Shown here piece after piece: positions 7,920 to 17,603 of a stretch of DNA of 64,000 nucleotides (its first letter is position 1; each line of letters opens with the position of its first letter). The stretch spans positions 1,555,001 through 1,619,000 of the forward strand of contig NZ_JNIQ01000001.1 in assembly GCF_000702585.1 (NCBI RefSeq), given 5' to 3'. This stretch comes from Exiguobacterium aurantiacum DSM 6208. GTDB taxonomy: Bacteria; Bacillota; Bacilli; Exiguobacteriales; Exiguobacteriaceae. The position numbers were made by a program, and so were the translations under genes. The notes under the pieces are model-generated. The model was not told the DNA's origin and did no database searches. It was given only the letters and a program-made list of their open reading frames with translations.

Positions 7920-9104
7920 ATGGTCGTATTCAAACCGTTTGCCCCATACATGCCGAAACATCCCGAGAACGTCGCCGCCGACCCGTATGATATCGTCACC
8001 GTCGAACAGGCGCGTCTTGACGTCGAACAGCGTCCTGATTCATTCCTAGCGGTCGATAAGCCAGAAGTGTTCATGGCGGACATGCCGCTCGAGGCGTGGG
8101 GACAACGAGCCCGTCACGAACTCGAACGGCTTTACGCGAGCGAGTTGACCGAACGGGCGAACGGATTTTACGTGTATCGGCTCACCGATCAAGGGCGTGT
8201 GCAGACAGGACTCGTCGCCACGTTCTCGGTGACAGATTATGAGGAAGGTCGGATCAAGATTCATGAGCACACACGGGAAGTGAAAGAACGTGAACGCGTC
8301 GAGCACGTCTCGGCTACGAAAGCGCACACCGGCCCGATCTTACTGAGCCACGCGCCGGACGAAGGGTTGCGTCGCATCCTAGACGACGCGACGACTGGGG
8401 AGGCGTTGTTTGCCTTCACGGACAGTCAAGGTGTCGTCCACGAAGGCTATGCCGTGCCAGCGAAGCATCAAGCACGCGTCATCATGCTCGGGGCCAGCAT
8501 TCCGACCATCTATATCGCCGATGGACATCACCGGGCCAAAGCCGCAACCGTCGTCGCCCGGAGCCCGATTCATGAAGGGGAATCCAAACAAGAGCGGGAC
8601 CACTTTCTCGGTGTCTTGTTCCCAAGCGATGAGCTGACGATTTTGCCGTACCATCGCGTCTTGCACGATGTGGCACCTGAAGAAGTGGCGGCGCTACTAG
8701 ACGGCCTCTCCTTTAGTTACGAGATTGAAGCCGCAGACAAGGTATTCGTCCCGACCGAGAGTGCGATGTTCGGTTTGGCTTTTCGAGGCAAGCATTACAA
8801 GCTGACGAAGCGACAAGACGTCGAGGCGTTAGCCGTCGCGACGCTTCAACGAGACATCCTCGAGCCGTACTTCCGAGTCGAGGATGTCCGGACGGATGAA
8901 CGCATCGATTTTGTCGGTGGAAAAGACGCGATTGAGCGCATCGAAGCGTTAGCGAGGCGACAGGACGTCGTCATCCTGACGTGCCACGCCACGGCGATGG
9001 AAGAACTGATGCGCGTCGCTGACGAAGCGGGCCAGATGCCGCCGAAATCGACATGGTTCGAGCCGAAACTGAAGAGCGGGCTATTCATCCATCGATTCGA
9101 CTGA
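7920..9104 (+). CDS. DUF1015 family protein of the serine biosynthesis cluster
   Basis: This 394-residue protein has no established function. Family members often sit next to serC and serA, as here (serA ends 12 bases upstream). A conserved DGHHR motif is visible at residues 201-205, followed by AKAA. It resembles the G-x-x-R-x-x-A signature of ParB/Srx-fold nucleotide-binding proteins, a group that includes free-serine kinases, so a role in serine or phosphoserine metabolism is a reasonable guess but unproven. The ATG at 7920 sits 7 bases after AAGGAGG. An ATG at 7914 is too close to that site. Confidence 0.88.
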   Translation: MVVFKPFAPYMPKHPENVAADPYDIVTVEQARLDVEQRPDSFLAVDKPEVFMADMPLEAWGQRARHELERLYASELTERANGFYVYRLTDQGRVQTGLVATFSVTDYEEGRIKIHEHTREVKERERVEHVSATKAHTGPILLSHAPDEGLRRILDDATTGEALFAFTDSQGVVHEGYAVPAKHQARVIMLGASIPTIYIADGHHRAKAATVVARSPIHEGESKQERDHFLGVLFPSDELTILPYHRVLHDVAPEEVAALLDGLSFSYEIEAADKVFVPTESAMFGLAFRGKHYKLTKRQDVEALAVATLQRDILEPYFRVEDVRTDERIDFVGGKDAIERIEALARRQDVVILTCHATAMEELMRVADEAGQMPPKSTWFEPKLKSGLFIHRFD

Positions 9105-9171
9105 ACACGCATAGTGGCATCGCGACGCAAAAAACGTTATAAATGGAAAGAGAAGAAAGGGGTGGCCGCTC

Positions 9172-10329
9172 ATGGCTAAAGCCGTATATCTTCACATTCC
9201 ATTTTGTGAACATATTTGTTATTACTGCGATTTCAACAAGGTGTTCTTAAAGAACCAACCGGTTGATGACTATTTAGATGCACTTGAACGAGAGATCGAA
9301 CTATCGCTCGTTCAATATCCGACCGATACGATCGAGACGATTTTTATCGGCGGTGGGACACCGACGGCGCTCAATGAGGCGCAGATGAAACGACTTATGG
9401 ACATGGTCGAACGTCATCTGCTCCCGCTCGCGTCTCCGAATCTTGAATACTCGGTCGAGGCGAACCCGAACTTCGTCAGTGCCGAGAAACTCGACACGAT
9501 GAAACAGGGCGGGGTCAACCGCGTCAGTTTCGGCGTCCAGACGTTCGATGACGGCGGACTCGAGCGGATCGGGCGGACACACCGGGCCGACGACGTGTTC
9601 GCGACCGTGACAGAGGCCGCGAAGCGATTCGACAACATCTCGATCGACTTGATGTTCGGGTTGCCGGAACAGACGCTCGAGCAAATCGAGCGCGACCTCG
9701 ACTTGGCGTTCCAGCTCCCGATTCAACACGTGTCTTCCTATTCGCTCATTCTCGAACCACATACCGTGTTCGCGATTCAAGAGCGAAAAGGGAAGTTGCG
9801 TCTTCCGGGTGAGGATATCGAAGTCGCGATGTATTTGAAAGTGATGGAGACGCTCGAACGGCGAGGCTTGAAACAATATGAGATTTCAAACTATAGCCTC
9901 GAAGGACGGGAGAGCCGGCATAACCAAGTGTACTGGCGCAATGAAGAGTATTATGGCTTCGGTGCCGGTGCGCACAGTTATTTGAACGGGGAACGGCGCG
10001 CGAACATCGCCCCGATTCCGCACTATATCAAGGCGGAAGGGTTGCCGGTTCGCAATACGACGAAACTCGAGACGGTCGAAAAGATGGAAGAAGAGCTATT
10101 CCTCGGCCTCCGCATGCGCTCAGGTGTCTCGTTTGAAACGTTCGAGTCGAAGTATGGCGTGTCGATGCGTTCGGCGTTCGGCCACGTTCTCGATGATCTC
10201 GTGGCAAAACGGCTGATTGAACTGACGGACACGCACGTCCGTTTGACGGAGTCGGGTTTACCGCTCGCCAACGAGGCGTTCGCCGCGTTCATCGGCGAGG
10301 CCCGCGTCGATGCGGACACGGTGAAATAA
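9172..10329 (+). CDS. hemW: radical SAM heme chaperone HemW
   Basis: HemW is a radical SAM protein that binds heme and delivers it to target proteins; it was long misnamed as coproporphyrinogen III oxidase. The protein has 385 residues. The [4Fe-4S] cysteines C12, C16 and C19 (CEHICYYC) come right at the N-terminus, which is typical of HemW. Next come GGGTPTALN and the conserved NQVYWRNEEYYGFGAGAHSY region. It lies directly upstream of the hrcA region, as lepA-hemN(hemW)-hrcA does in B. subtilis. The start ATG follows AAAGGGG. Confidence 0.93.
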   Translation: MAKAVYLHIPFCEHICYYCDFNKVFLKNQPVDDYLDALEREIELSLVQYPTDTIETIFIGGGTPTALNEAQMKRLMDMVERHLLPLASPNLEYSVEANPNFVSAEKLDTMKQGGVNRVSFGVQTFDDGGLERIGRTHRADDVFATVTEAAKRFDNISIDLMFGLPEQTLEQIERDLDLAFQLPIQHVSSYSLILEPHTVFAIQERKGKLRLPGEDIEVAMYLKVMETLERRGLKQYEISNYSLEGRESRHNQVYWRNEEYYGFGAGAHSYLNGERRANIAPIPHYIKAEGLPVRNTTKLETVEKMEEELFLGLRMRSGVSFETFESKYGVSMRSAFGHVLDDLVAKRLIELTDTHVRLTESGLPLANEAFAAFIGEARVDADTVK

Positions 10330-10344
10330 AGGCAAAACGTATAC

Positions 10345-10374
10345 AAAAAAGGGAATCCGCAACGGATTCCCTTT
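10345..10374 (+). terminator. bidirectional terminator between hemW and the UPF0637 gene
   Basis: AAGGGAATCCG and CGGATTCCCTT pair around a CAA loop. Six A on the left supply a T run for the minus strand, and TTTCT on the right serves the plus strand. Confidence 0.85.
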
Positions 10375-10379
10375 CTATA

Positions 10380-10985
10380 TTATAAGACGAGATCGCGATA
10401 GATCGGCATGAGCCGGCTGTACGTATCCTCGATGAGAGCGAGAAACGCCGCCTCGTTTTGAAGGATAGAGGCATCGGCCGGTAGTTGACGACCGATCAAG
10501 AAGTCGGCTTTCTTCACGTCTTTGAACCGCGCCGTCATCGTCTCGACCGCTTCATCAGACATGTCTTCGAGCAAGAACGCGTCTTTTTTCATATGGTCGC
10601 CGGAGATATGGAAGTCCGGAAACTGAGACTTCAAGTCGAGCGACATGAGCCGTTCGCCGATCGCTTCTTTGTTCGGCATCTCATAGATGAAAGCGAGCCA
10701 GACAAAGACCCGGTCGTCAAACAGGCCGACTTGGAAGTGAGGATGTTTCTTGTAGCCACGTTTATCGTGGCAGATGGCCATCCACGTGTCTTTAGGCGGA
10801 TTGACGGTCCGGCGCGCATGTTTGGCGACGTGTAAATAAAGGGGGATGCCGACATCTGCCTCGAGCTGGGGACCGACTTCTTCATAAATTTGATGGAAGA
10901 GCGGCTGAATGTTCGAACGGATGCCTTCCATGCGGGCATCAAGTCCATCTTTTGTGAATACGTCGAATTGTTGTGTTGTAAACAT
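10380..10985 (-). CDS. UPF0637 (DUF1054) family protein, YktB-like
   Basis: This is a 201-residue cytosolic protein of the family that includes B. subtilis YktB; its function is unknown. Recognisable parts are the start FTTQQFDVF, the segment PLYLHVAKHARRTVNPP and HPHFQVGLFDDRVFVW. There is no signal peptide or membrane segment. It is a single gene convergent with hemW and divergent from the heat-shock operon. In B. subtilis yktB is not at this locus. Confidence 0.85.
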   Translation of the reverse strand: MFTTQQFDVFTKDGLDARMEGIRSNIQPLFHQIYEEVGPQLEADVGIPLYLHVAKHARRTVNPPKDTWMAICHDKRGYKKHPHFQVGLFDDRVFVWLAFIYEMPNKEAIGERLMSLDLKSQFPDFHISGDHMKKDAFLLEDMSDEAVETMTARFKDVKKADFLIGRQLPADASILQNEAAFLALIEDTYSRLMPIYRDLVL

Positions 10986-11074
10986 ATAATCACCTCAATT
11001 TGTATCATACCGAATCTGCTGAAAACATGCATAGGCGACGACTTCGTGGCAGCTTAGAAAATGAGACGAATGAA

Positions 11075-11102
11075 TTGACAAATAGTGAGAACGTGATAAT
11101 AT
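11075..11102 (+). promoter_or_regulatory. sigma-A promoter of the hrcA-dnaK operon
   Basis: A perfect TTGACA -35 (11075-11080) is followed after 16 bases by TAATAT (11097-11102). The CIRCE operator begins 11 bases downstream, so it covers the transcription start region. Confidence 0.82.
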
Positions 11103-11113
11103 TTGAAGTGTGA

Positions 11114-11140
11114 TTAGCACTCGTTAAATATGAGTGCTAA
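11114..11140 (+). promoter_or_regulatory. CIRCE operator
   Basis: TTAGCACTC, a 9-base spacer and GAGTGCTAA form the exact HrcA-binding inverted repeat. Its position just after the promoter means HrcA represses its own operon, with relief on heat shock when GroEL is occupied. Confidence 0.98.
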
Positions 11141-11176
11141 TAAAGCGAGGCCTATCTTTCAGAGAGGAGTGAAGAT

Positions 11177-12199
11177 GTGCTGACAGAGAGACAGTTGCTC
11201 ATTTTACGAGCTATCATTGATGACTATATCCAGACGGCGCAACCGGTCGGCTCCCGCACGTTGTCGAAACGGGATGACCTGTCATTCAGTTCGGCGACGA
11301 TCCGGAACGATATGGCCGATCTCGAGGACATGGGTTTGATTGAAAAACCCCACACCTCGGCCGGACGGATCCCATCCGAGGTGGGGTATCGTTACTACGT
11401 CGACCATCTCGTCGAAACGAAGATCATCGACGAGCGCGAGACGTATCGTCTCGGGGAACATCTGCGGGCGTCCGCACAAGAGTCCGAAGTGCTCATCCGT
11501 CAAGCCGCCGACCTACTCTCTGATTTGACCAACTATACGACCGTCGCCCTCGGCCCGAACAGCCAGATGAACCGGTTGGCACGAATCGATTTGATGCCGC
11601 TCGATGAACGGCGTGGCGTCGTCTTGATCGTCACGGACCAAGGGCATGTCGAACACCGGACGGTCGTCTTTGAATCGCCGATGGCGCCGGAGATGGTCGA
11701 AGAGACGATTCGTTTCTTAAACGATCGTCTTAAAGGGACACCGCTCGGTCAACTGAAGTCCCGGATTGGTGAAGAAGTATCGAAACTTCGACTCGCACAT
11801 CAAGAACAGTATGAGAACATGATGCAGCTCATCCAATCGACTGCCGGGCTGCATCATCCGAGCTCGCTCTACTTGGGCGGGAAGAAAAACATCTTCAATC
11901 AACCGGAGTTTCAATCGCTCGATACGCTCCGTCCGTTCCTCGAATGGATCGATGAACAGGAGCGCTTGACCGATTGGCTCGAATCGTTGCCAAATCGCGA
12001 GATTTATGTGAGCATTGGGAGCGAGAACGGTATCGTCGCGCTTCAAAATTGCAGCGTCATCACCTCTGACTACACGCTCGACGGGAAGACGTTCGGAACG
12101 ATCGCCATGATCGGACCGACGCGGATGGACTATCGGCACGGGGTGCAGATGATGGGGCAGCTCATCGAGGCGCTCAGGCGAACGAAACTAGAAGAGTGA
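11177..12199 (+). CDS. hrcA: heat-inducible transcription repressor HrcA
   Basis: HrcA binds CIRCE elements and needs GroEL to fold into its active form. The protein has 340 residues, with an N-terminal winged helix ([36 protein letters not shown]) and the [13 protein letters not shown] element typical of the family. The C-terminal part (about 100-340) is the GAF-like dimerisation domain. The start is a GTG at 11177 after AGAGAGGAG. It is the first gene of the operon and carries CIRCE in its leader. Confidence 0.97.
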   Translation: MLTERQLLILRAIIDDYIQTAQPVGSRTLSKRDDLSFSSATIRNDMADLEDMGLIEKPHTSAGRIPSEVGYRYYVDHLVETKIIDERETYRLGEHLRASAQESEVLIRQAADLLSDLTNYTTVALGPNSQMNRLARIDLMPLDERRGVVLIVTDQGHVEHRTVVFESPMAPEMVEETIRFLNDRLKGTPLGQLKSRIGEEVSKLRLAHQEQYENMMQLIQSTAGLHHPSSLYLGGKKNIFNQPEFQSLDTLRPFLEWIDEQERLTDWLESLPNREIYVSIGSENGIVALQNCSVITSDYTLDGKTFGTIAMIGPTRMDYRHGVQMMGQLIEALRRTKLEE

Positions 12200-12216
12200 C
12201 GGAAAGGAGCCTCAAC

Positions 12217-12795
12217 ATGACAGCAGACAACCAAAACGGTCCGGACAAGGACGAAGTGCTCGAGGAAAAAGATTTCGAGCCGAAGCAAGAACCGACGACA
12301 GACGTCGAATCAGACGAGGTTTCAAATGCTCAGAATGTGGAAGAAAGTTCTGAGGGGACTGATTTACAAAAAGAGATCGAAGTGCTCAAAGCGAGTGAAC
12401 TTCGCATTCGCGCCGATTTTGACAACTTCCGCCGCCGGACGAACGAAGAGAACGCAAAACGCGTCAAGTTCGCCTCGCAAGCGGTCGTTGAAAAATTGAT
12501 TCCGCTCATCGATAACTTCGAGCGTGCGCTCCAAGTCGAAGCGAACTCGGACGACGCCAAGCAAATCCAGGCGGGCGTCGATATGATCCATCGACAGTTG
12601 CTCGATGTGTTGAACGGTGAGAGCGTCGAAGCGATCGAAGCGGTCGGTCAACCGTTCGACCCGAACTTCCACCAAGCGGTCATGCAAGAGCCGAGCGATG
12701 AGTTCGAGTCAGGCATCGTGACGATGGAACTTCAAAAAGGATACACGATGCACGGGCGTGTCATTCGTCCGAGCATGGTAAAAGTCGCAGAATAA
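12217..12795 (+). CDS. grpE: nucleotide exchange factor GrpE
   Basis: GrpE releases ADP from DnaK. The protein has 192 residues. A disordered acidic N-terminus (about 1-45) is followed by a long helix with DFDNFRRRTNEE, and then by the beta-domain with the end motif MHGRVIRPSMVKV. The ATG at 12217 follows GAAAGGAGC, placing it 17 bases after hrcA. An earlier in-frame ATG overlapping the hrcA stop lacks a ribosome-binding site. Confidence 0.96.
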   Translation: MTADNQNGPDKDEVLEEKDFEPKQEPTTDVESDEVSNAQNVEESSEGTDLQKEIEVLKASELRIRADFDNFRRRTNEENAKRVKFASQAVVEKLIPLIDNFERALQVEANSDDAKQIQAGVDMIHRQLLDVLNGESVEAIEAVGQPFDPNFHQAVMQEPSDEFESGIVTMELQKGYTMHGRVIRPSMVKVAE

Positions 12796-12809
12796 CATTA
12801 CTTAACTAG

Positions 12810-14648
<1,839 letters not shown>

Positions 14649-14666
14649 TAAAACCGATAGGAGGGT

Positions 14667-14695
14667 GCCAAAGCAGGTTTCTGCTTTGGCTCTTT
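14667..14695 (+). terminator. hairpin with weak T tract between dnaK and dnaJ
   Basis: A perfect 10-bp stem GCCAAAGCAG / CTGCTTTGGC with a GTTT loop is followed by TCTTTCT. The broken T run suggests partial termination, which would give more hrcA-grpE-dnaK message than dnaJ-prmA-rsmE message. It may also protect the 3' end of the dnaK message. I found no convincing second promoter before dnaJ. Confidence 0.7.
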
Positions 14696-14755
14696 CTATG
14701 TTAAGGTAGAGTCGGTAAAAATTGAACTTTATGTACAAGAATAGGAGAGAGTGAA

Positions 14756-15859
14756 GTGGCGAAACGAGATTATTATGAAGTGCTTGGCCTAGATAAATCG
14801 GCCTCGGCGCAAGACATTAAACGAGCGTATCGTAAGCTCGCGCGTGAATATCACCCGGACATCAACCAAGAGCCGGATGCGGCCGATAAGTTTAAAGAAC
14901 TCGGCGAGGCGTATGAAGTGTTATCCGATGAACAAAAACGGGCCCAATACGACCGATTCGGCTTTGAAGGGGCAAGCCAGTTCGGCGGCGGTGACTTCCA
15001 AGGCGGGTTCGGCGATATCTTTGACATGTTCTTCGGTGGCGGCGGACGTCGTCAAGACCCGAACGCGCCGCGACGCGGTGAAGACTATCAATACGTCGTC
15101 GATCTCGACTTCATGGAAAGTGTCACTGGGAAGACGGAGACGATCGAACTCGAGATCGAAGTCGAATGTGACACGTGTATGGGCAGCGGGGCCAAACCGG
15201 GAACGAAACCGGAGACGTGTGGACGTTGTGGCGGCAGCGGTGTCGAGACGGTCGAGCAGAACACGATTCTCGGACGGATGGTCAACCAACGCCCATGTAG
15301 CCAATGTCACGGCACCGGGAAGACGATCAAAGAGAAATGTTCGACATGTCACGGCTCAGGCCATGTGAAGAAAACGCAACGCGTCGAAGTGAAAATTCCA
15401 GCCGGGATTGACAACGGTCAACAAATCCGGATGTCTGGAAAAGGAGGCCCTGGTTTCAACGGTGGACCGGCGGGAGACTTGTACGTCGTCGTCCGTGTCC
15501 GCGGTCACGAAATCTTTGAACGGGTCGACCAACACATCGCGATGGAGATGCCGGTCACGTTCACCCAAGCGGCGCTCGGTGCTGAAATCGAAGTTCCGAC
15601 CGTACACGGTAAAGTCAGCTTGAAAGTTCCTGCCGGCACGCAGACCGGATCGAAATTCCGGTTGCGCGGCAAAGGGATGCCGAGTGTCCGAGGCGGTGGG
15701 CACGGGGATCAATACGTCACAATCGTCATCATGACACCGACAAACATGACCGATCGTCAAAAAGAACTGCTCCGCGAGTTCGAAGAGATTAGCGGAGAAG
15801 CAGGCGTCGAAGAACAACACGGGTTGTTCCAAAAGATGAAAAAGTTTTTTAGTCACTAA
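14756..15859 (+). CDS. dnaJ: molecular chaperone DnaJ (Hsp40)
   Basis: DnaJ delivers substrates to DnaK and stimulates its ATPase. The protein has 367 residues. The J domain is residues 1-70 with the HPD motif at 33-35, followed by a Gly/Phe-rich linker. The zinc domain has four repeats of the C-x-x-C-x-G-x-G type ([32 protein letters not shown]), and the C-terminal substrate-binding domain follows. The start is a GTG at 14756 after AGGAGAGAG. Confidence 0.98.
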   Translation: MAKRDYYEVLGLDKSASAQDIKRAYRKLAREYHPDINQEPDAADKFKELGEAYEVLSDEQKRAQYDRFGFEGASQFGGGDFQGGFGDIFDMFFGGGGRRQDPNAPRRGEDYQYVVDLDFMESVTGKTETIELEIEVECDTCMGSGAKPGTKPETCGRCGGSGVETVEQNTILGRMVNQRPCSQCHGTGKTIKEKCSTCHGSGHVKKTQRVEVKIPAGIDNGQQIRMSGKGGPGFNGGPAGDLYVVVRVRGHEIFERVDQHIAMEMPVTFTQAALGAEIEVPTVHGKVSLKVPAGTQTGSKFRLRGKGMPSVRGGGHGDQYVTIVIMTPTNMTDRQKELLREFEEISGEAGVEEQHGLFQKMKKFFSH

Positions 15860-15876
15860 AAGGAGCGTGTGAAGCG

Positions 15877-16815
15877 ATGAAATGGTCTGAAATTTGTGTC
15901 CACACGACACAACAGGCAGTCGAAGCCGTATCAAACTTATTACATGAAGTGGGGGCGCAAGGGGTCGTCATCGAGGACGTGGAAGACTACGACCAGATGA
16001 TGGCCGAAGACCATTTCGGAGAGATTTGGGACGTTTCTGGACGTGACTCGTACCCGACGTCAGGTGTGTACGTGAAAGCGTACGTCCCGACGTCGAGTGA
16101 TTTCCAAGACACGCTTGCCGCCTTTAAAAAAGAAGTCGACCGTCTCCGGGACGTGCTCGACGTCGGCACCGGTGACGTGACGGTGGCCGAGATGGACGAG
16201 GAGGACTGGGCCCATTCGTGGAAACAGTACTACAAACCGGTCAAAATCTCGCAACAGCTCACGATCGTCCCGTTATGGGAAGACTACGTGCCGCAACCGG
16301 AAGAAAACGTGATTTTACTCGATCCTGGGATGGCTTTCGGGACGGGGACGCATCCGACGACGATGTTGTGCATTCAAGCAATCGAGAACTACATCCAACC
16401 GAATGATCGCTTGATCGATGTCGGGACGGGATCGGGTGTACTCGCCATCGCGGCGGCGAAACTCGGGGCAAATCATGTCGAGGCGCTCGATTTAGATGCC
16501 GTCGCCGTCGAGTCGGCACGACAAAACGTCGAGACGAACGGTGTCGGCGACGTCGTCAACGTCAAGACCGGTGATTTGCTGAAAGGGATGACGGGTGAGT
16601 ATGATCTCGTCGTCGCCAATATTTTGGCCGACGTCATCATGCTCTTCATCGATGACGCGTATGCGCGCGTCAAACCGGGCGGCTATTTCATCACATCGGG
16701 TATTATCGGACAAAAACGGGCGGAAGTGACCGAGGCGTTGAAAGCGGCCGGGTTCATGATCGAAGAGACACGGGTCATGGAAGATTGGGTTGCCATCATC
16801 GCGAAAAAGGGGTGA
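15877..16815 (+). CDS. prmA: ribosomal protein L11 methyltransferase
   Basis: PrmA methylates ribosomal protein L11 using S-adenosylmethionine. The protein has 312 residues. The N-terminal L11-recognition domain starts MKWSEICVHTTQQAVE. The C-terminal Rossmann domain holds DPGMAFGTGTHPTT, the SAM motif DVGTGSGVLAIAAAKLG and the NILADVI motif. It lies 17 bases after dnaJ in the extended heat-shock operon, the same order as in B. subtilis. Confidence 0.96.
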   Translation: MKWSEICVHTTQQAVEAVSNLLHEVGAQGVVIEDVEDYDQMMAEDHFGEIWDVSGRDSYPTSGVYVKAYVPTSSDFQDTLAAFKKEVDRLRDVLDVGTGDVTVAEMDEEDWAHSWKQYYKPVKISQQLTIVPLWEDYVPQPEENVILLDPGMAFGTGTHPTTMLCIQAIENYIQPNDRLIDVGTGSGVLAIAAAKLGANHVEALDLDAVAVESARQNVETNGVGDVVNVKTGDLLKGMTGEYDLVVANILADVIMLFIDDAYARVKPGGYFITSGIIGQKRAEVTEALKAAGFMIEETRVMEDWVAIIAKKG

Positions 16816-16819
16816 GGGC

Positions 16820-17566
16820 ATGCAACGATACTTTCTAAACCGTGACGCGTTCGCGCATGACCTCGTCGCACTGCCAGCGGACGTCGCCCATCATATCGGC
16901 ACGGTGCTTCGGGAAAGCCCAGGCTATCAACTTGTGCTCTTGGATGGGACCGGATATGAATACGTGGCCGAGGTGGTGACGCTCGATAAGAAATCGGGGA
17001 CGGCGCGTGTGATTGAGAAGCGGCGGGCGACGACCGAACTGCCGATCGACGTGACGCTTGCTTACGCGCTCCCGAAAGGCGACAAAGTCGAACTCGTCGC
17101 GCAAAAAGCGACCGAACTCGGTTTGCATCACTTGCTGCTCTTCGAGTCGAAGCGCTCTGTCGCGAAGTGGGACGCGAAAAAAGCACCGAAGAAAGTCGAA
17201 CGCCTTCAAAAGATCATGCAGGAGGCGGCCGAACAATCGTACCGCGCCGTCGTCCCGACGTGTTCTTATATCAGCTCACGAGAGTTGTCAGGACAGCTCA
17301 AGGCATATGATGCCGTTGTGCTCGCCTATGAGGAATCGGCGAAAGACGGTGAACAGTCGTCATTTGCCACAATCCTGCAGACACTAAAACCCGAGGCGCG
17401 TCTTCTTGTCATCGTCGGTCCCGAAGGCGGATTCGACGTGGACGAAGTGGCCGGATGGATAGAACAAGGTGGAGTCGCATGTGCGTTCGGTCCCCGAATC
17501 CTTCGCTCGGAGACGGCGCCGCTCTATGCGCTCGCTGCCATCTCCTATGCGCTCGAATTGACGTGA
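16820..17566 (+). CDS. rsmE: 16S rRNA m3U1498 methyltransferase
   Basis: RsmE is a SPOUT-class methyltransferase that methylates U1498 in helix 44 of 16S rRNA. The protein has 248 residues. An N-terminal PUA-like domain starts MQRYFLNRDAF. The knotted SAM site is shown by VGPEGGFDVDEV and GPRILRSETAPLYAL. The ATG at 16820 lies 4 bases after the prmA stop, with GGGGTGAGG as ribosome-binding site. It is the last gene of the heat-shock operon. In B. subtilis mtaB (yqeV) follows, but it is absent here. Confidence 0.96.
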   Translation: MQRYFLNRDAFAHDLVALPADVAHHIGTVLRESPGYQLVLLDGTGYEYVAEVVTLDKKSGTARVIEKRRATTELPIDVTLAYALPKGDKVELVAQKATELGLHHLLLFESKRSVAKWDAKKAPKKVERLQKIMQEAAEQSYRAVVPTCSYISSRELSGQLKAYDAVVLAYEESAKDGEQSSFATILQTLKPEARLLVIVGPEGGFDVDEVAGWIEQGGVACAFGPRILRSETAPLYALAAISYALELT

Positions 17567-17567
17567 A

Positions 17568-17603
17568 ACAGCTCTTGCCGCGTGCGGCAAGAGCTGTTTT
17601 TTT
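17568..17603 (+). terminator. terminator of the heat-shock operon
   Basis: A perfect 14-bp stem (ACAGCTCTTGCCGC and its complement) with a 2-base loop is followed by seven T. It lies between the convergent rsmE and subtilase genes, and the subtilase stop codon sits in the T run. Confidence 0.93.

Noticed and set aside
14700-14755. Internal promoter for dnaJ (TTGAAC at 14722)
   Set aside because: No -10 element lies at 16-18 bases downstream.
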